Under the pieces are notes generated by a model that had not been told where the DNA came from, did no database searches, and saw only the letters and a list, made by a program, of their open reading frames with translations. Made by a program: the position numbers and the translations under genes. From an uncultured Clostridium sp. (GTDB lineage Bacteria; Bacillota; Clostridia; Lachnospirales; Lachnospiraceae), in NCBI GenBank assembly GCA_945915475.1, contig CAMEFI010000025.1, positions 1 to 43,248 of the forward strand: a stretch of 43,248 nucleotides of DNA, given 5' to 3'. Shown one piece after another: positions 35,472 through 43,248 of this stretch (positions are counted from its first letter, which is position 1; every line of letters starts with the position of its first letter).

Positions 35472-35485
35472 TAGAGAATTGACAA

Positions 35486-35543
35486 TTGACCGCCGGTCGA
35501 ATTGGGTGATATAATAGAATAAAAATAATCGACCGTGGGTCGA
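35486..35543 (+). promoter_or_regulatory. Promoter with two TetR operators for the SCP2-ligase operon
   Basis: Operator 1, TTGACC-GCC-GGTCGA (35486-35500), doubles as the -35 (TTGACC). After 18 bases comes a perfect -10, TATAAT (35510-35515). Operator 2, TCGACC-GTG-GGTCGA (35529-35543), lies just after the predicted start (about 35522). Binding at both would block polymerase at -35 and at the start. The shared pattern is TYGACC-N3-GGTCGA. Confidence 0.82.
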
Positions 35544-35557
35544 AAAAGGAGGATAAT

Positions 35558-35923
35558 ATGACATACGCAGATTTCTTTTATGAGGTGAAGAACAGATTTA
35601 TGGGTGCTGATGTAAGTGATATTCATGAACATCTGGCCTATCAGTTTGATATTGAAGATGAGGAAGCTGGTGGCATATTTTATGTGGAAGTAAAAGAGGG
35701 ACAGCTTTTTGTGGAGCCATATGAATATTATGACAGAGATGCTGTGTTTATTTCAGATCCGGAAACCTTTATGAATATTGCGGAGGGAAAAGTGGATCCC
35801 ATATGGGCATTTACGACACAGAGGTTGAAAGTCGAAGGTAATATTGATAAAGCTCTGAAGTTAAAGGAGATTATTGATTCCAAGAAAAAACAGGCTAAGA
35901 AAGCAGCTAAGAGCAAAAAATAA
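35558..35923 (+). CDS. SCP2-like sterol/lipid-carrier domain protein
   Basis: A 121-aa soluble protein whose pattern (an N-terminal helix, FDIEDEEAGGIFYVEVKEGQLFVEP, DAVFISDPETFMNIAEGKVDPIWAFTTQRLKVEGN and a final helix) matches the SCP2/UbiJ-type lipid-binding fold; the GKxxPxxAFxxxxLKVEGN stretch is diagnostic. The last 15 residues are a Lys/Ala tail. It is the first gene after the TetR-controlled promoter, with AGGAGG before the ATG. A likely role is to hold or deliver a hydrophobic substrate or product of the pathway downstream. No enzymatic residue is evident. Confidence 0.85.
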   Translation: MTYADFFYEVKNRFMGADVSDIHEHLAYQFDIEDEEAGGIFYVEVKEGQLFVEPYEYYDRDAVFISDPETFMNIAEGKVDPIWAFTTQRLKVEGNIDKALKLKEIIDSKKKQAKKAAKSKK

Positions 35924-35956
35924 TTGTAGTTATCGTCATTAGGACATGGAGGAAAA

Positions 35957-36913
35957 ATGGGAATTTTCAAGATAGGATTGGGATGTGCCGGGACACTTGT
36001 TGCTGCCGGGGCAATTGAAATCACATATTTTTACAGACGAACCATGATCAGACAGAATGCCAAGGTGGAGCGTACCATGAAGATGGCTGGTACAGATTGG
36101 TCACAATATGCGGATTTTTTGGCACAGCGAAAAGCTTTTATGTTGGAGCAGCCACATGAGGATGTGTATCAGACTTCCTTTGACGGGTTGAAGTTACATG
36201 CAGTACATTTCCCTGCAATAGAAGAGACTTCCGGAAAGAAGAGAATCGTTATATGCTTCCATGGATATACCAGTAAAAGTCTGGCTGATTTTTCAGGTCT
36301 TACAGGCTATTATCTTAAGCAAGGATATGCCATGCTGCAGCCGGATGCCAGGGCACATGGGGACAGTGAAGGTAAATACATAGGGTTTGGCTGTCTGGAT
36401 CGACAGGATGCGATGGGATGGATTGACTGGGTGATTGAGAAATATGGAACGGATATTGAGATTTATCTGCACGGAATCTCTATGGGTGGAGCTACCGTAC
36501 TTATGGCGAGTGGAATGGAACTTCCACCACAGGTGAAAGGCATTATTTCGGATTGCGGATTTACTTCTCCGAAGGAGGTCTTTACCCATGTGTTACATAG
36601 TATGTATCATTTGCCGTCTTTTCCAATTATGCAGGGAGCAGATCTTGTGAACCGCAAACTGGCAGGCTATGGCATGGATGAGTGCAACGCCAAACGAGAA
36701 GTAGCAAAGGCTACGGTTCCCATTTTATTCATTCATGGATCGAAGGATACCTTTGTTCCAACCAGAATGTGTCAGGAACTGTATGACTGTTGTGCTTCAC
36801 CAAAGAAGATATTGATTGTAGAAGATGCAGCCCATGGAGAGAGTTATTATAAGAACAGGGCACTGTATGAAGAGAACCTGGATGCATTTATAGCCGATTG
36901 TGAAAAAGAATAG
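35957..36913 (+). CDS. Alpha/beta hydrolase with N-terminal membrane segment
   Basis: A 318-aa serine hydrolase. An N-terminal hydrophobic segment (about 4-26) could anchor it or act as an uncleaved signal. The fold starts with ICFHGYTS (oxyanion region, H102-G103), then DARAHGDSEG, the nucleophile elbow HGISMGG with S175, D264 in HGSKDTFVP and H293 in EDAAHGES, so the triad is complete. It resembles BEM46/YqkD-type hydrolases with broad ester or thioester activity. GGAGG lies before the ATG; 33 bp follow the SCP2 gene. In this operon it may release the product from the carrier protein or trim an ester; that is inference. Confidence 0.9.
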   Translation: MGIFKIGLGCAGTLVAAGAIEITYFYRRTMIRQNAKVERTMKMAGTDWSQYADFLAQRKAFMLEQPHEDVYQTSFDGLKLHAVHFPAIEETSGKKRIVICFHGYTSKSLADFSGLTGYYLKQGYAMLQPDARAHGDSEGKYIGFGCLDRQDAMGWIDWVIEKYGTDIEIYLHGISMGGATVLMASGMELPPQVKGIISDCGFTSPKEVFTHVLHSMYHLPSFPIMQGADLVNRKLAGYGMDECNAKREVAKATVPILFIHGSKDTFVPTRMCQELYDCCASPKKILIVEDAAHGESYYKNRALYEENLDAFIADCEKE

Positions 36914-36925
36914 GAGGGAAAAGGT

Positions 36926-38323
36926 ATGAAGACAAGAAAAGGTTACAAAACGTATCCACTTACAGTGGCACAGAAGTTCCATACGTATTATATGAATTTC
37001 TGTCCGAAAAAAGAGGTTGTGAATATTGGAACCAGTCTTACCATTGAACATGAGCTGGACGTGGATGTATTAAGACAGGCAATCTATAAAGCCTATGAGC
37101 GCTGCGAATCTATGCGTCTGCGGTTTGCATACGATAAGAAGGAAGAGCAGTGGTATCAGTATGTGGTGGACAAGGAAGAAAGAGAGATTGAGTATGTGGA
37201 TTTCTCTGGAAAGACCATGGAAGAAGCGGAAGCAATCATGACAGAATGGACACAGGTTCCGTTTAAAAGAGAAGATTCACCGATGAATCGGGTAGTCATT
37301 ATCAAGACGCCGGACGGCAATCAGGGAATCTATCTATTAGGAGACCATTTCACCATTGATGCACAGTCTCTGATCTGCTTTCTGAAGGATGTTATTCAGA
37401 TATATTGTAATACCATGTTTGAAGGTGTGGAATATCCGAAAGAGATGCGTTCTTACATTGAACAGTTGCAAAAGGATCTTGCTTATGAGGCAGGAAGCAA
37501 GGCGCAACAAAAGGACAGAGAATTTTTCTACAAGCTGATTGAACAGTCCGAACCGATCTATAATGGAATAGAAGGACCTCAGGCATTGATTGAGGAACGT
37601 AAGCATAATCCAAAGGCCAGAGCTGCGAAATTTATTTCCAAGAATGTTGACTCGGCGCTGGATATCTTTCATTTGGAGGAGGAACCGACAGCCCGGTTGA
37701 TGAAATTCTGTGAGGAACAGCATGTTTCGTTACAATGTCTTCTGATTATGGGAATCCGCACCTTTTTGCAGAAAATGAATGGAAATGATGATGTATCCAT
37801 CAATGTGGCATATGCAAGAAGAGCAACCTTGGCAGAGAAGAAGTCAGGTGGTACCAGAATTCATTCCTTCCCATTCCGAACCATTATTCCGGAGGACAAG
37901 ACGTTCCTTGAAGGAATTCATATGATCCGGGACGGACAGAATGAGATATTCCGCCATACCAATTTCGACCCGGTAGAGTATCGTGCGTACAGAAGCAAGG
38001 TATATCCGGTTGATCCGGGATGTTCCTATGAGCCAATGTCTTTGACCTACCAGCCAATGACCATGAAAGACCAGGGTTTAAGTAAATTAGGGGATATTAA
38101 GTACAAGACAAAATGGTATCCAAACGGGGCAACAACACAGGCAATGTACCTGACTGTTATGCACAGACCGGATGATAACGGACTGGATTTTAATTTTGAA
38201 CACCAGGTAGAGGCCATTTCAAGAGAAACCTTAGAGTATTTTTACTACTATATGTGCAAGATTATGTTCAAGGGCATAGAAAAGCCATATATGAGTATTG
38301 GAGATATTATTAAATTAATTTAG
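36926..38323 (+). CDS. Stand-alone condensation-domain-like acyltransferase
   Basis: A 465-aa protein with the outline of an NRPS condensation domain: N-terminal YPLTVAQKFHTYYMNF, SMRLRFAYD (the LR.F pattern of motif C2), GDHFTIDAQS in place of HHxxxDG (H141 is the catalytic second His and D145 the Asp; the first His is Asp), and a later NVAYARRATL segment. Such enzymes join a carrier-bound acyl group to an amine or alcohol. It stands alone, with no adenylation or carrier domain fused, and sits 12 bp before an acyl carrier protein gene. Substrates unknown. It might instead act as an acyltransferase of the WES/PapA type, which shares the fold and motif. Confidence 0.85.
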   Translation: MKTRKGYKTYPLTVAQKFHTYYMNFCPKKEVVNIGTSLTIEHELDVDVLRQAIYKAYERCESMRLRFAYDKKEEQWYQYVVDKEEREIEYVDFSGKTMEEAEAIMTEWTQVPFKREDSPMNRVVIIKTPDGNQGIYLLGDHFTIDAQSLICFLKDVIQIYCNTMFEGVEYPKEMRSYIEQLQKDLAYEAGSKAQQKDREFFYKLIEQSEPIYNGIEGPQALIEERKHNPKARAAKFISKNVDSALDIFHLEEEPTARLMKFCEEQHVSLQCLLIMGIRTFLQKMNGNDDVSINVAYARRATLAEKKSGGTRIHSFPFRTIIPEDKTFLEGIHMIRDGQNEIFRHTNFDPVEYRAYRSKVYPVDPGCSYEPMSLTYQPMTMKDQGLSKLGDIKYKTKWYPNGATTQAMYLTVMHRPDDNGLDFNFEHQVEAISRETLEYFYYYMCKIMFKGIEKPYMSIGDIIKLI

Positions 38324-38335
38324 GAGGATGAAGAT

Positions 38336-38563
38336 ATGTTTGAAAAATTAGCAGATATCATCGTGCAGTATGTTGAGGTGGACAAAGAGGATATTAAGCC
38401 GGAATCAAGATTTATGGAGGATCTGGGATTTACTTCTTTTGATTTTATGAGTATGTTAGGTGAGATTGAGGATGAACTGGATGTGGAGATTGACCAGGAG
38501 GAGGCAGCAGATATCCGCACGGTACAGGAGGCAGCAGATTATTTAGAGAAGATTTCAGCCTAG
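38336..38563 (+). CDS. Acyl/peptidyl carrier protein
   Basis: A 75-aa carrier protein: four-helix pattern with the phosphopantetheine site at S34 in EDLGFTSFDFMSM. The usual DSL is TSF here, a tolerated but uncommon change of the residue before the Ser. Strongly acidic, as expected. AGGAGG lies before the ATG. It lies between the condensation-like enzyme and the ligase gene, 18 bp from the latter. It is probably dedicated to this pathway rather than to fatty-acid synthesis. No phosphopantetheinyl transferase gene is in the window, so the housekeeping one must act. Confidence 0.93.
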   Translation: MFEKLADIIVQYVEVDKEDIKPESRFMEDLGFTSFDFMSMLGEIEDELDVEIDQEEAADIRTVQEAADYLEKISA

Positions 38564-38581
38564 ATAGCAGGAGGGGTTAAT

Positions 38582-40120
38582 ATGGATGTATTGAGCAGTA
38601 CGATTCGGGAGCTTTTAGTTAAGTCGGAAGCCACATATGGTTCATGGGATGCATTCCGGTATAAGGTTCGGAAACCGGATGGAGAAGGGAAAAAGGCGGT
38701 ACAAGTCGAAAACAAAACCTATACAGATCTGAAGAATGATTCAGAGTGTTTCTCTGCAATGTTAACTGGTTTGCAGGAAAACGGAAAACATATTGCCATT
38801 GTTGGTGCAACATCTTATGAATGGGTGGTTACATATATGGGAACTGTCAATAGTGGAAGTGTGGCGGTGCCTTTGGATGCACAGCTCCCGGTGGAAGATT
38901 TGTGTGATTTGATTAACCGTGCAGATGTGACTACACTGGTGTATGATGAAGGAAAAACACAATTAGCAAAAGAAGCCATGAATAATTGTCCGAAGTTACA
39001 GCATGCTATTTCCATGAAGGACGAGGGAATGGTAGAGGGTGCATTATCCTTCTGGAAATCGTTGAAGGAACAGCAGCCGGGGTACGATTATGCTCCAAAG
39101 CCTGAGGATCTGGCAACCATCATGTTTACATCCGGTACAACAGGAAAGAGCAAGGGCGTTATGCTGACACATCGTAATCTGGCAGAGAATGCAACCTGCC
39201 TGGATATGAAGATTGAACCGGGAACTGTCATTTTGTCTGTGTTACCAATACATCATGCTTATTGTATGAGCATGGATATTTTAAAAGGTCTTTCCTTAGG
39301 AATGGTAATCTGCATTAATGATTCCCTGTTAAGAGTTGCAAAGAATATCAAACTATTTGAGCCGAATATGATCCTGATGGTTCCCCTTATGATTGAGACC
39401 TTGGCAAAGAAATTAGAGGAAGCGGCCTGGATGCCTGCCGGAATTGTAAAAGCAAAGGTATTTGGTAAGCAGTTTCACACAATCTGCAGCGGTGGTGCCT
39501 ATTTGAATCCTGCATATCTGGATACCTTTAAAAAGTTTGGAATCACTATTTTGCAGGGATATGGAATGACAGAGTGTTCACCGGTTATCAGTACGAATCT
39601 CAGCTGGAACAGTAAAAAAGGTTCTGTTGGTAAACTTATGCCGAACTGTGAAGCAAAGACGGTAGACGAAGAGTTGTGGGTGAAGGGTTCTAGTGTTATG
39701 CAGGGATACTACCAAATGCCGGAGGAGACAGCTGATACCTTGGAGGATGGATGGCTTAAGACCGGAGATCTCGGCTATGTGGATGAAGATGGTTTTGTTT
39801 TCCTGACAGGAAGAAAGAAAAACCTCATCATTACAGCAAATGGCGAGAATATATCTCCGGAGGAAATCGAGAATAAGATTGGGGAAAACCGTATTGTCCA
39901 GGAGGTTTTGGTGCGCGATAATGAAGGTGTAATCGAAGCGGAGATTTTCCCGGATTATGAGTATGCAAAAAAGAAAAAGATTAAAGATATGAATAGTGAA
40001 CTTCAAGGCATCATTGATGCATATAACAAGACGGTTCCTCCTTATAAAAAAATCTTCAAACTGAAAATCCGTGAGGTGGAGTTTGAGAAGAACACAACGA
40101 AAAAGATTAAACGCTTTTAA
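38582..40120 (+). CDS. AMP-dependent acyl ligase (ANL superfamily)
   Basis: A 512-aa adenylate-forming enzyme. Motifs: TSGTTGKSKG (183-192) for ATP phosphate, GYGMTECSP, LKTGDLGYVDEDGFVFLTGRKKN (hinge region), ENISPEEIE and the C-terminal TTKKIKR with a catalytic lysine at about 507-508. The sequence is closest in feel to long-chain acyl-CoA ligases. With an adjacent carrier protein it probably activates a fatty or amino acid and loads it on that carrier. AGGAGGGG lies before the ATG. It is last in the TetR-controlled operon; no terminator separates it from leuS, 128 bp on. Confidence 0.92.
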   Translation: MDVLSSTIRELLVKSEATYGSWDAFRYKVRKPDGEGKKAVQVENKTYTDLKNDSECFSAMLTGLQENGKHIAIVGATSYEWVVTYMGTVNSGSVAVPLDAQLPVEDLCDLINRADVTTLVYDEGKTQLAKEAMNNCPKLQHAISMKDEGMVEGALSFWKSLKEQQPGYDYAPKPEDLATIMFTSGTTGKSKGVMLTHRNLAENATCLDMKIEPGTVILSVLPIHHAYCMSMDILKGLSLGMVICINDSLLRVAKNIKLFEPNMILMVPLMIETLAKKLEEAAWMPAGIVKAKVFGKQFHTICSGGAYLNPAYLDTFKKFGITILQGYGMTECSPVISTNLSWNSKKGSVGKLMPNCEAKTVDEELWVKGSSVMQGYYQMPEETADTLEDGWLKTGDLGYVDEDGFVFLTGRKKNLIITANGENISPEEIENKIGENRIVQEVLVRDNEGVIEAEIFPDYEYAKKKKIKDMNSELQGIIDAYNKTVPPYKKIFKLKIREVEFEKNTTKKIKRF

Positions 40121-40134
40121 AGATGCGGGAATCC

Positions 40135-40162
40135 TTGACAAAACAGGCTTGTATGGTAAAAT
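40135..40162 (+). promoter_or_regulatory. Promoter for leuS
   Basis: TTGACA (40135-40140), 16 bases, TAAAAT (40157-40162). The leader of about 80 nt holds one modest hairpin (TGTGCA 40184-40189 with TGCACA 40214-40219, inner ATTC/GAAT pairs). It has no T-box core, although leuS genes of Firmicutes are often T-box controlled. Confidence 0.7.
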
Positions 40163-40248
40163 GTACTAGTTAAAGACAAATATTGTGCACAGGGATTCTG
40201 ATGAGAGGAATGCTGCACATAATTATAGAAGCAGGAGGAACGAGAATC

Positions 40249-42678
40249 ATGGCAACAGCGTATAATCACAGGCTGATTGAAGGCAAATGGCGTAAGCAGT
40301 GGGAAGAACACCCGATTAATGTGGAAGATGGAAAGAAACCAAAGTATTATTGTCTGGATATGTTTCCATACCCATCCGGTAACGGACTTCATGTAGGACA
40401 TTGGAGAGGTTATGTTATTTCGGATGTATGGAGCCGTTACAAATTAATGCAGGGATATTATCTGATTCATCCAATGGGATGGGACGCATTTGGGCTTCCG
40501 GCAGAGAATTATGCCATTAAGAATGGCGTTCATCCTGCAATTTCTACAGCAGAGAATGTTGCAAATATCAAGAGACAGATTCAAGAGATCGCTGCGATTT
40601 ACGACTGGGACCGTGAGGTGAATACGACAGATCCTAAGTTCTATAAATGGACACAGTGGATTTTTGTTCAGATGTTCAAGAAAGGTCTTGCTTATGAGAA
40701 GGAAATGCCAATCAACTGGTGTCCATCCTGCAAGACGGGGCTTGCCAACGAAGAAGTTGTGGATGGTAAGTGTGAGCGTTGTCATTCAGAGGTAACCAAG
40801 AAGAATCTTAGACAGTGGATGCTTAAGATTACTGCGTATGCGGATCGTTTGCTGGAGGATTTGGATAAGCTTGACTGGCCTGAAAAGGTTAAGAAGATGC
40901 AGACAGACTGGATCGGAAGATCTTACGGAGCAGAGGTTAATTTCAAGGTAGATGGAATGGATGAGACCATTACCGTATATACAACCCGTCCGGATACCCT
41001 ATGGGGAGCTACCTTTATGGTATTGGCACCGGAACATGCATTGGCAACGAAACTTGCGACAGATGAGACAAGACAGGCTGTTGAGAAGTATATATATGAT
41101 GCATCCATGAAGTCTAATGTGGATCGTATGCAGGATAAGGAAAAGACGGGTGTGTTTACCGGTTCTTATGCAATCAATCCATTGAATGGTAAGAAGGTAC
41201 CAATCTGGTTATCTGATTATGTATTAGCAGATTACGGTACAGGCGCAATCATGTGTGTACCTGCTCATGATGACCGTGACTTTGAGTTTGCAAAGAAATT
41301 TGATCTCCCAATCATCCAGGTAATTGCTAAGGATGGAAAAGAGATTGAGAATATGACAGAAGCCTATACAGAGGCAAGCGGAACCATGATTAATTCCGGT
41401 GACTGGAATGGAATGGAATCTTCTATATTGAAGAAGGAAGCTCCGGAGATGATCGAGAAGATGGGATACGGTAAGAAGACGGTGAATTATAAGCTGCGTG
41501 ACTGGGTATTCTCCCGTCAGCGTTATTGGGGTGAACCAATCCCAATCATACATTGTCCGGATTGTGGAGCTGTTCCTGTTCCGGAAGACCAGTTACCGGT
41601 ATTGCTACCGGATGTTGAAAAATATGAACCTACCGGAACCGGTGAATCACCACTGGCAGCCATTGATTCCTGGGTGAATACCACATGTCCATGTTGTGGT
41701 AAGCCGGCTAAGAGAGAGACCAATACTATGCCGCAGTGGGCTGGATCTTCCTGGTATTTCTTACGTTATGTGGATAACAAGAATGATGAAGAACTGGTGA
41801 ATCGTGAGAAGGCAGATAAGTATTTGCCGGTGGATATGTATATCGGTGGTGTGGAGCATGCGGTATTGCATTTATTATATTCCCGTTTCTATACCAAGTT
41901 CCTGTATGATATTGGAGTCGTAGATTTTGATGAACCATTTAAGAAGCTGTTTAACCAGGGTATGATCTGTGGACGTGATCGGGAGACCGGAGCGGCTACG
42001 AAGATGAGTAAGTCACTTGGCAATATTGTTTCTCCGGATGATATGGTAAGGGATTATGGCTGTGATGCACTTAGATTATATGAGTTATTTATTGGACCAC
42101 CGGAGTTAGATTCCATCTGGGATGACCGCGGAATTGATGGTGTATATCGTTTCTTAAGCCGTTTTTATACAATGGTAACCAAGAACATTGAGAATCCGGG
42201 GAAAGAGACACCGGAGTTGGTCAAACTTCGTCATAAGATGGTATATGATATTACAACCCGTTTGGAGAGTTTCTCTTTGAACACCGTTGTTTCCGGTTTT
42301 ATGGAGTACAATAATAAGCTGGTTGACCTGACAAAGAAGGGCGGCGTGGATATCGAGACCTTGAAGACAGTGGTTCGCCTGATTGCACCGTTTGCACCAC
42401 ATATTGGTGAGGAGTTGTGGGAACAGTTAGGTGGCAGTTATACTGTATTTGATTACGGATGGCCTACTTATGAGGAAGAGGCAATGAAAGAGGACGAGAT
42501 TACGATTCCGGTACAGATTAATGGTAAGACAAAGGCAACCATTGATATTGCTGTAGATGAAGCAAAGGATGCAGTCATTGCCAAGGGAAAAGAGGCAATT
42601 GCTGATAAGCTTGCAGGCCTGAATGTGATCAAAGAGATTTATGTACCAGGTAAGATTGTAAATATCGTTGCAAAATAG
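40249..42678 (+). CDS. leuS: Leucine--tRNA ligase
   Basis: Class I synthetase charging tRNA-Leu; 809 aa from the ATG at 40249, which has AGGAGG 10 bases upstream (in-frame ATGs at 40183 and 40201 precede that site and lie in the leader). The HIGH motif appears as HVGH in YPSGNGLHVGHWRGY, KMSKS in KMSKSLGN. A zinc-like site (CPSCKTG, CERCHSE), the CP1 editing domain (TTRPDTLWGATFMVLAPEH, YGTGAIMCVPAHDDRDFEFA), WVFSRQRYWGEPIPIIHC and the C-terminal anticodon-binding and LeuS-specific parts are all in order. Full length and secure. Confidence 0.98.
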   Translation: MATAYNHRLIEGKWRKQWEEHPINVEDGKKPKYYCLDMFPYPSGNGLHVGHWRGYVISDVWSRYKLMQGYYLIHPMGWDAFGLPAENYAIKNGVHPAISTAENVANIKRQIQEIAAIYDWDREVNTTDPKFYKWTQWIFVQMFKKGLAYEKEMPINWCPSCKTGLANEEVVDGKCERCHSEVTKKNLRQWMLKITAYADRLLEDLDKLDWPEKVKKMQTDWIGRSYGAEVNFKVDGMDETITVYTTRPDTLWGATFMVLAPEHALATKLATDETRQAVEKYIYDASMKSNVDRMQDKEKTGVFTGSYAINPLNGKKVPIWLSDYVLADYGTGAIMCVPAHDDRDFEFAKKFDLPIIQVIAKDGKEIENMTEAYTEASGTMINSGDWNGMESSILKKEAPEMIEKMGYGKKTVNYKLRDWVFSRQRYWGEPIPIIHCPDCGAVPVPEDQLPVLLPDVEKYEPTGTGESPLAAIDSWVNTTCPCCGKPAKRETNTMPQWAGSSWYFLRYVDNKNDEELVNREKADKYLPVDMYIGGVEHAVLHLLYSRFYTKFLYDIGVVDFDEPFKKLFNQGMICGRDRETGAATKMSKSLGNIVSPDDMVRDYGCDALRLYELFIGPPELDSIWDDRGIDGVYRFLSRFYTMVTKNIENPGKETPELVKLRHKMVYDITTRLESFSLNTVVSGFMEYNNKLVDLTKKGGVDIETLKTVVRLIAPFAPHIGEELWEQLGGSYTVFDYGWPTYEEEAMKEDEITIPVQINGKTKATIDIAVDEAKDAVIAKGKEAIADKLAGLNVIKEIYVPGKIVNIVAK

Positions 42679-42690
42679 CAAGAAACAGAT

Positions 42691-42739
42691 ATGGAGTTGT
42701 CATTTTTGGATAGAATAATAAAATGACAACCCCATTTTT
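42691..42739 (+). terminator. Intrinsic terminator after leuS
   Basis: Left arm 42691-42706 pairs with 42720-42735 (GTTGTCATTTT with its complement, plus ATGG/CCAT across an A-C mismatch), followed by TTTTT. Confidence 0.82.
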
Positions 42740-42756
42740 GCGTATAGATATATGGA

Positions 42757-42793
42757 AACAGACAGAAGAAAGTAAGATAACGGGCTGTCTGTT
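42757..42793 (+). promoter_or_regulatory. Leader hairpin before prfC
   Basis: AACAGACAG (42757-42765) and CTGTCTGTT (42785-42793) form a perfect 9-bp stem with a 19-base loop, 7 bases before the ribosome site AAGGAG. It lacks a T tract, so it is not a terminator; it might be a protein-binding or mRNA-stability element. Confidence 0.45.
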
Positions 42794-42812
42794 GGTTATG
42801 AAGGAGTAAGAA

Positions 42813-43248
42813 ATGGCAGACTTAAAGAAAGAGATAGAGAAGAGAAGAACCTTTGCAATTATTTCCCATCCAGATGCAGGTAAGACCACACTGACAGAAA
42901 AATTCCTGTTGTTTGGAGGAGCCATTAATACGGCAGGTTCGGTAAAGGGAAAAGCAAATTCCAAATATGCAGTATCTGACTGGATGGATATTGAGAAGGA
43001 GAGAGGTATCTCAGTCACTTCTTCTGTATTACAGTTTCAGTATGACGGATATTGCATTAATATTCTGGATACGCCGGGACATCAGGATTTTTCAGAGGAT
43101 ACGTATCGTACTCTGATGGCAGCAGATTCTGCAGTTATGGTCATTGATGCGTCGAAGGGTGTGGAGGAACAGACCATTAAGTTGTTTAAAGTTTGTGTGA
43201 TGCGCCATATTCCTATTTTTACATTTATCAACAAGATGGACCGGGATG
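42813..43248 (+). CDS. prfC: Peptide chain release factor 3 (5' part)
   Basis: The first 145 residues of the GTPase that recycles RF1/RF2 from the ribosome; the gene runs past the window edge. Visible motifs are [20 protein letters not shown] (G1), the switch I region with [14 protein letters not shown] (G2), [14 protein letters not shown] (G3) and NKMDRD (G4). The [19 protein letters not shown] and [10 protein letters not shown] wording distinguishes RF3 from EF-G. AAGGAG lies 7 bases before the ATG. Confidence 0.96.
   Translation, partial: MADLKKEIEKRRTFAIISHPDAGKTTLTEKFLLFGGAINTAGSVKGKANSKYAVSDWMDIEKERGISVTSSVLQFQYDGYCINILDTPGHQDFSEDTYRTLMAADSAVMVIDASKGVEEQTIKLFKVCVMRHIPIFTFINKMDRD

Noticed and set aside
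36926-40120. D-alanylation (dlt) operon
   Set aside because: Carrier protein and AMP ligase are present, but there is no DltB-type MBOAT or DltD, and a condensation-like enzyme and SCP2 protein are there instead.
40121-40248. T-box riboswitch before leuS
   Set aside because: The leader is only about 80 nt and lacks the AGGGTGGNACCGCG core and an antiterminator/terminator pair.

Overview
The window reads as a chromosomal segment of a Clostridia genome, most likely a gut Lachnospiraceae. The grounds are the mix of low-GC Firmicutes housekeeping genes (pheT, queA, tyrA-aroA, leuS, prfC), strong AGGAGG-type ribosome sites, and very large secreted proteins built from BIG2, C1A peptidase and BspA-like LRR_5 modules. 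No rRNA, tRNA or CRISPR array was seen.

Layout. 1-9027: a 48-bp tandem repeat, pheT, a converging c-di-GMP phosphodiesterase, queA, and on the minus strand a pseudouridine synthase followed by tyrA-aroA. 9047-9594: a 522-bp near-palindromic MITE-like element flanked by a 13-bp direct repeat. 9890-12622: a membrane-anchored SH3/3D cell-wall protein behind a WalR-like box, then a decayed small secreted-protein gene, a DUF3846-like ORF and an XRE regulator. 12782-23392: a surface-protein island with a BIG2 protein, a 1639-aa C1A protease with CUB-like repeats, an internally deleted Rpn-family pseudogene and an LRR_5 protein. 23395-26044 (minus): a Ser/Thr kinase, a zinc-ribbon/FHA protein and a LytTR-FHA fusion regulator. 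26205-34775: a two-component system, half of a DMT transporter gene, then FtsX permease, ATPase, secreted CARDB-like protein and MacB-type permease. 34778-40120: a TetR repressor and a five-gene operon (SCP2 protein, alpha/beta hydrolase, condensation-like enzyme, acyl carrier protein, AMP-dependent ligase). 40249-43248: leuS and the 5' part of prfC.

How the parts may work together. The kinase/FHA/LytTR-FHA operon looks like a phospho-threonine relay ending in a DNA-binding protein that itself carries a phosphopeptide reader, and it lies tail-to-tail with the surface-protein genes. The histidine kinase has almost no extracellular loop and precedes an FtsX/MacB-type ABC system, as in peptide-sensing/detoxification modules; the ABC promoter has three phased TGTMA half-sites and its start overlaps the terminator of the preceding operon. 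The TetR operon has the minimum parts for a carrier-protein-dependent acyl condensation pathway, and two TYGACC-N3-GGTCGA operators bracket its promoter. These functional links are inference; the gene calls rest on motifs read directly from the translations.
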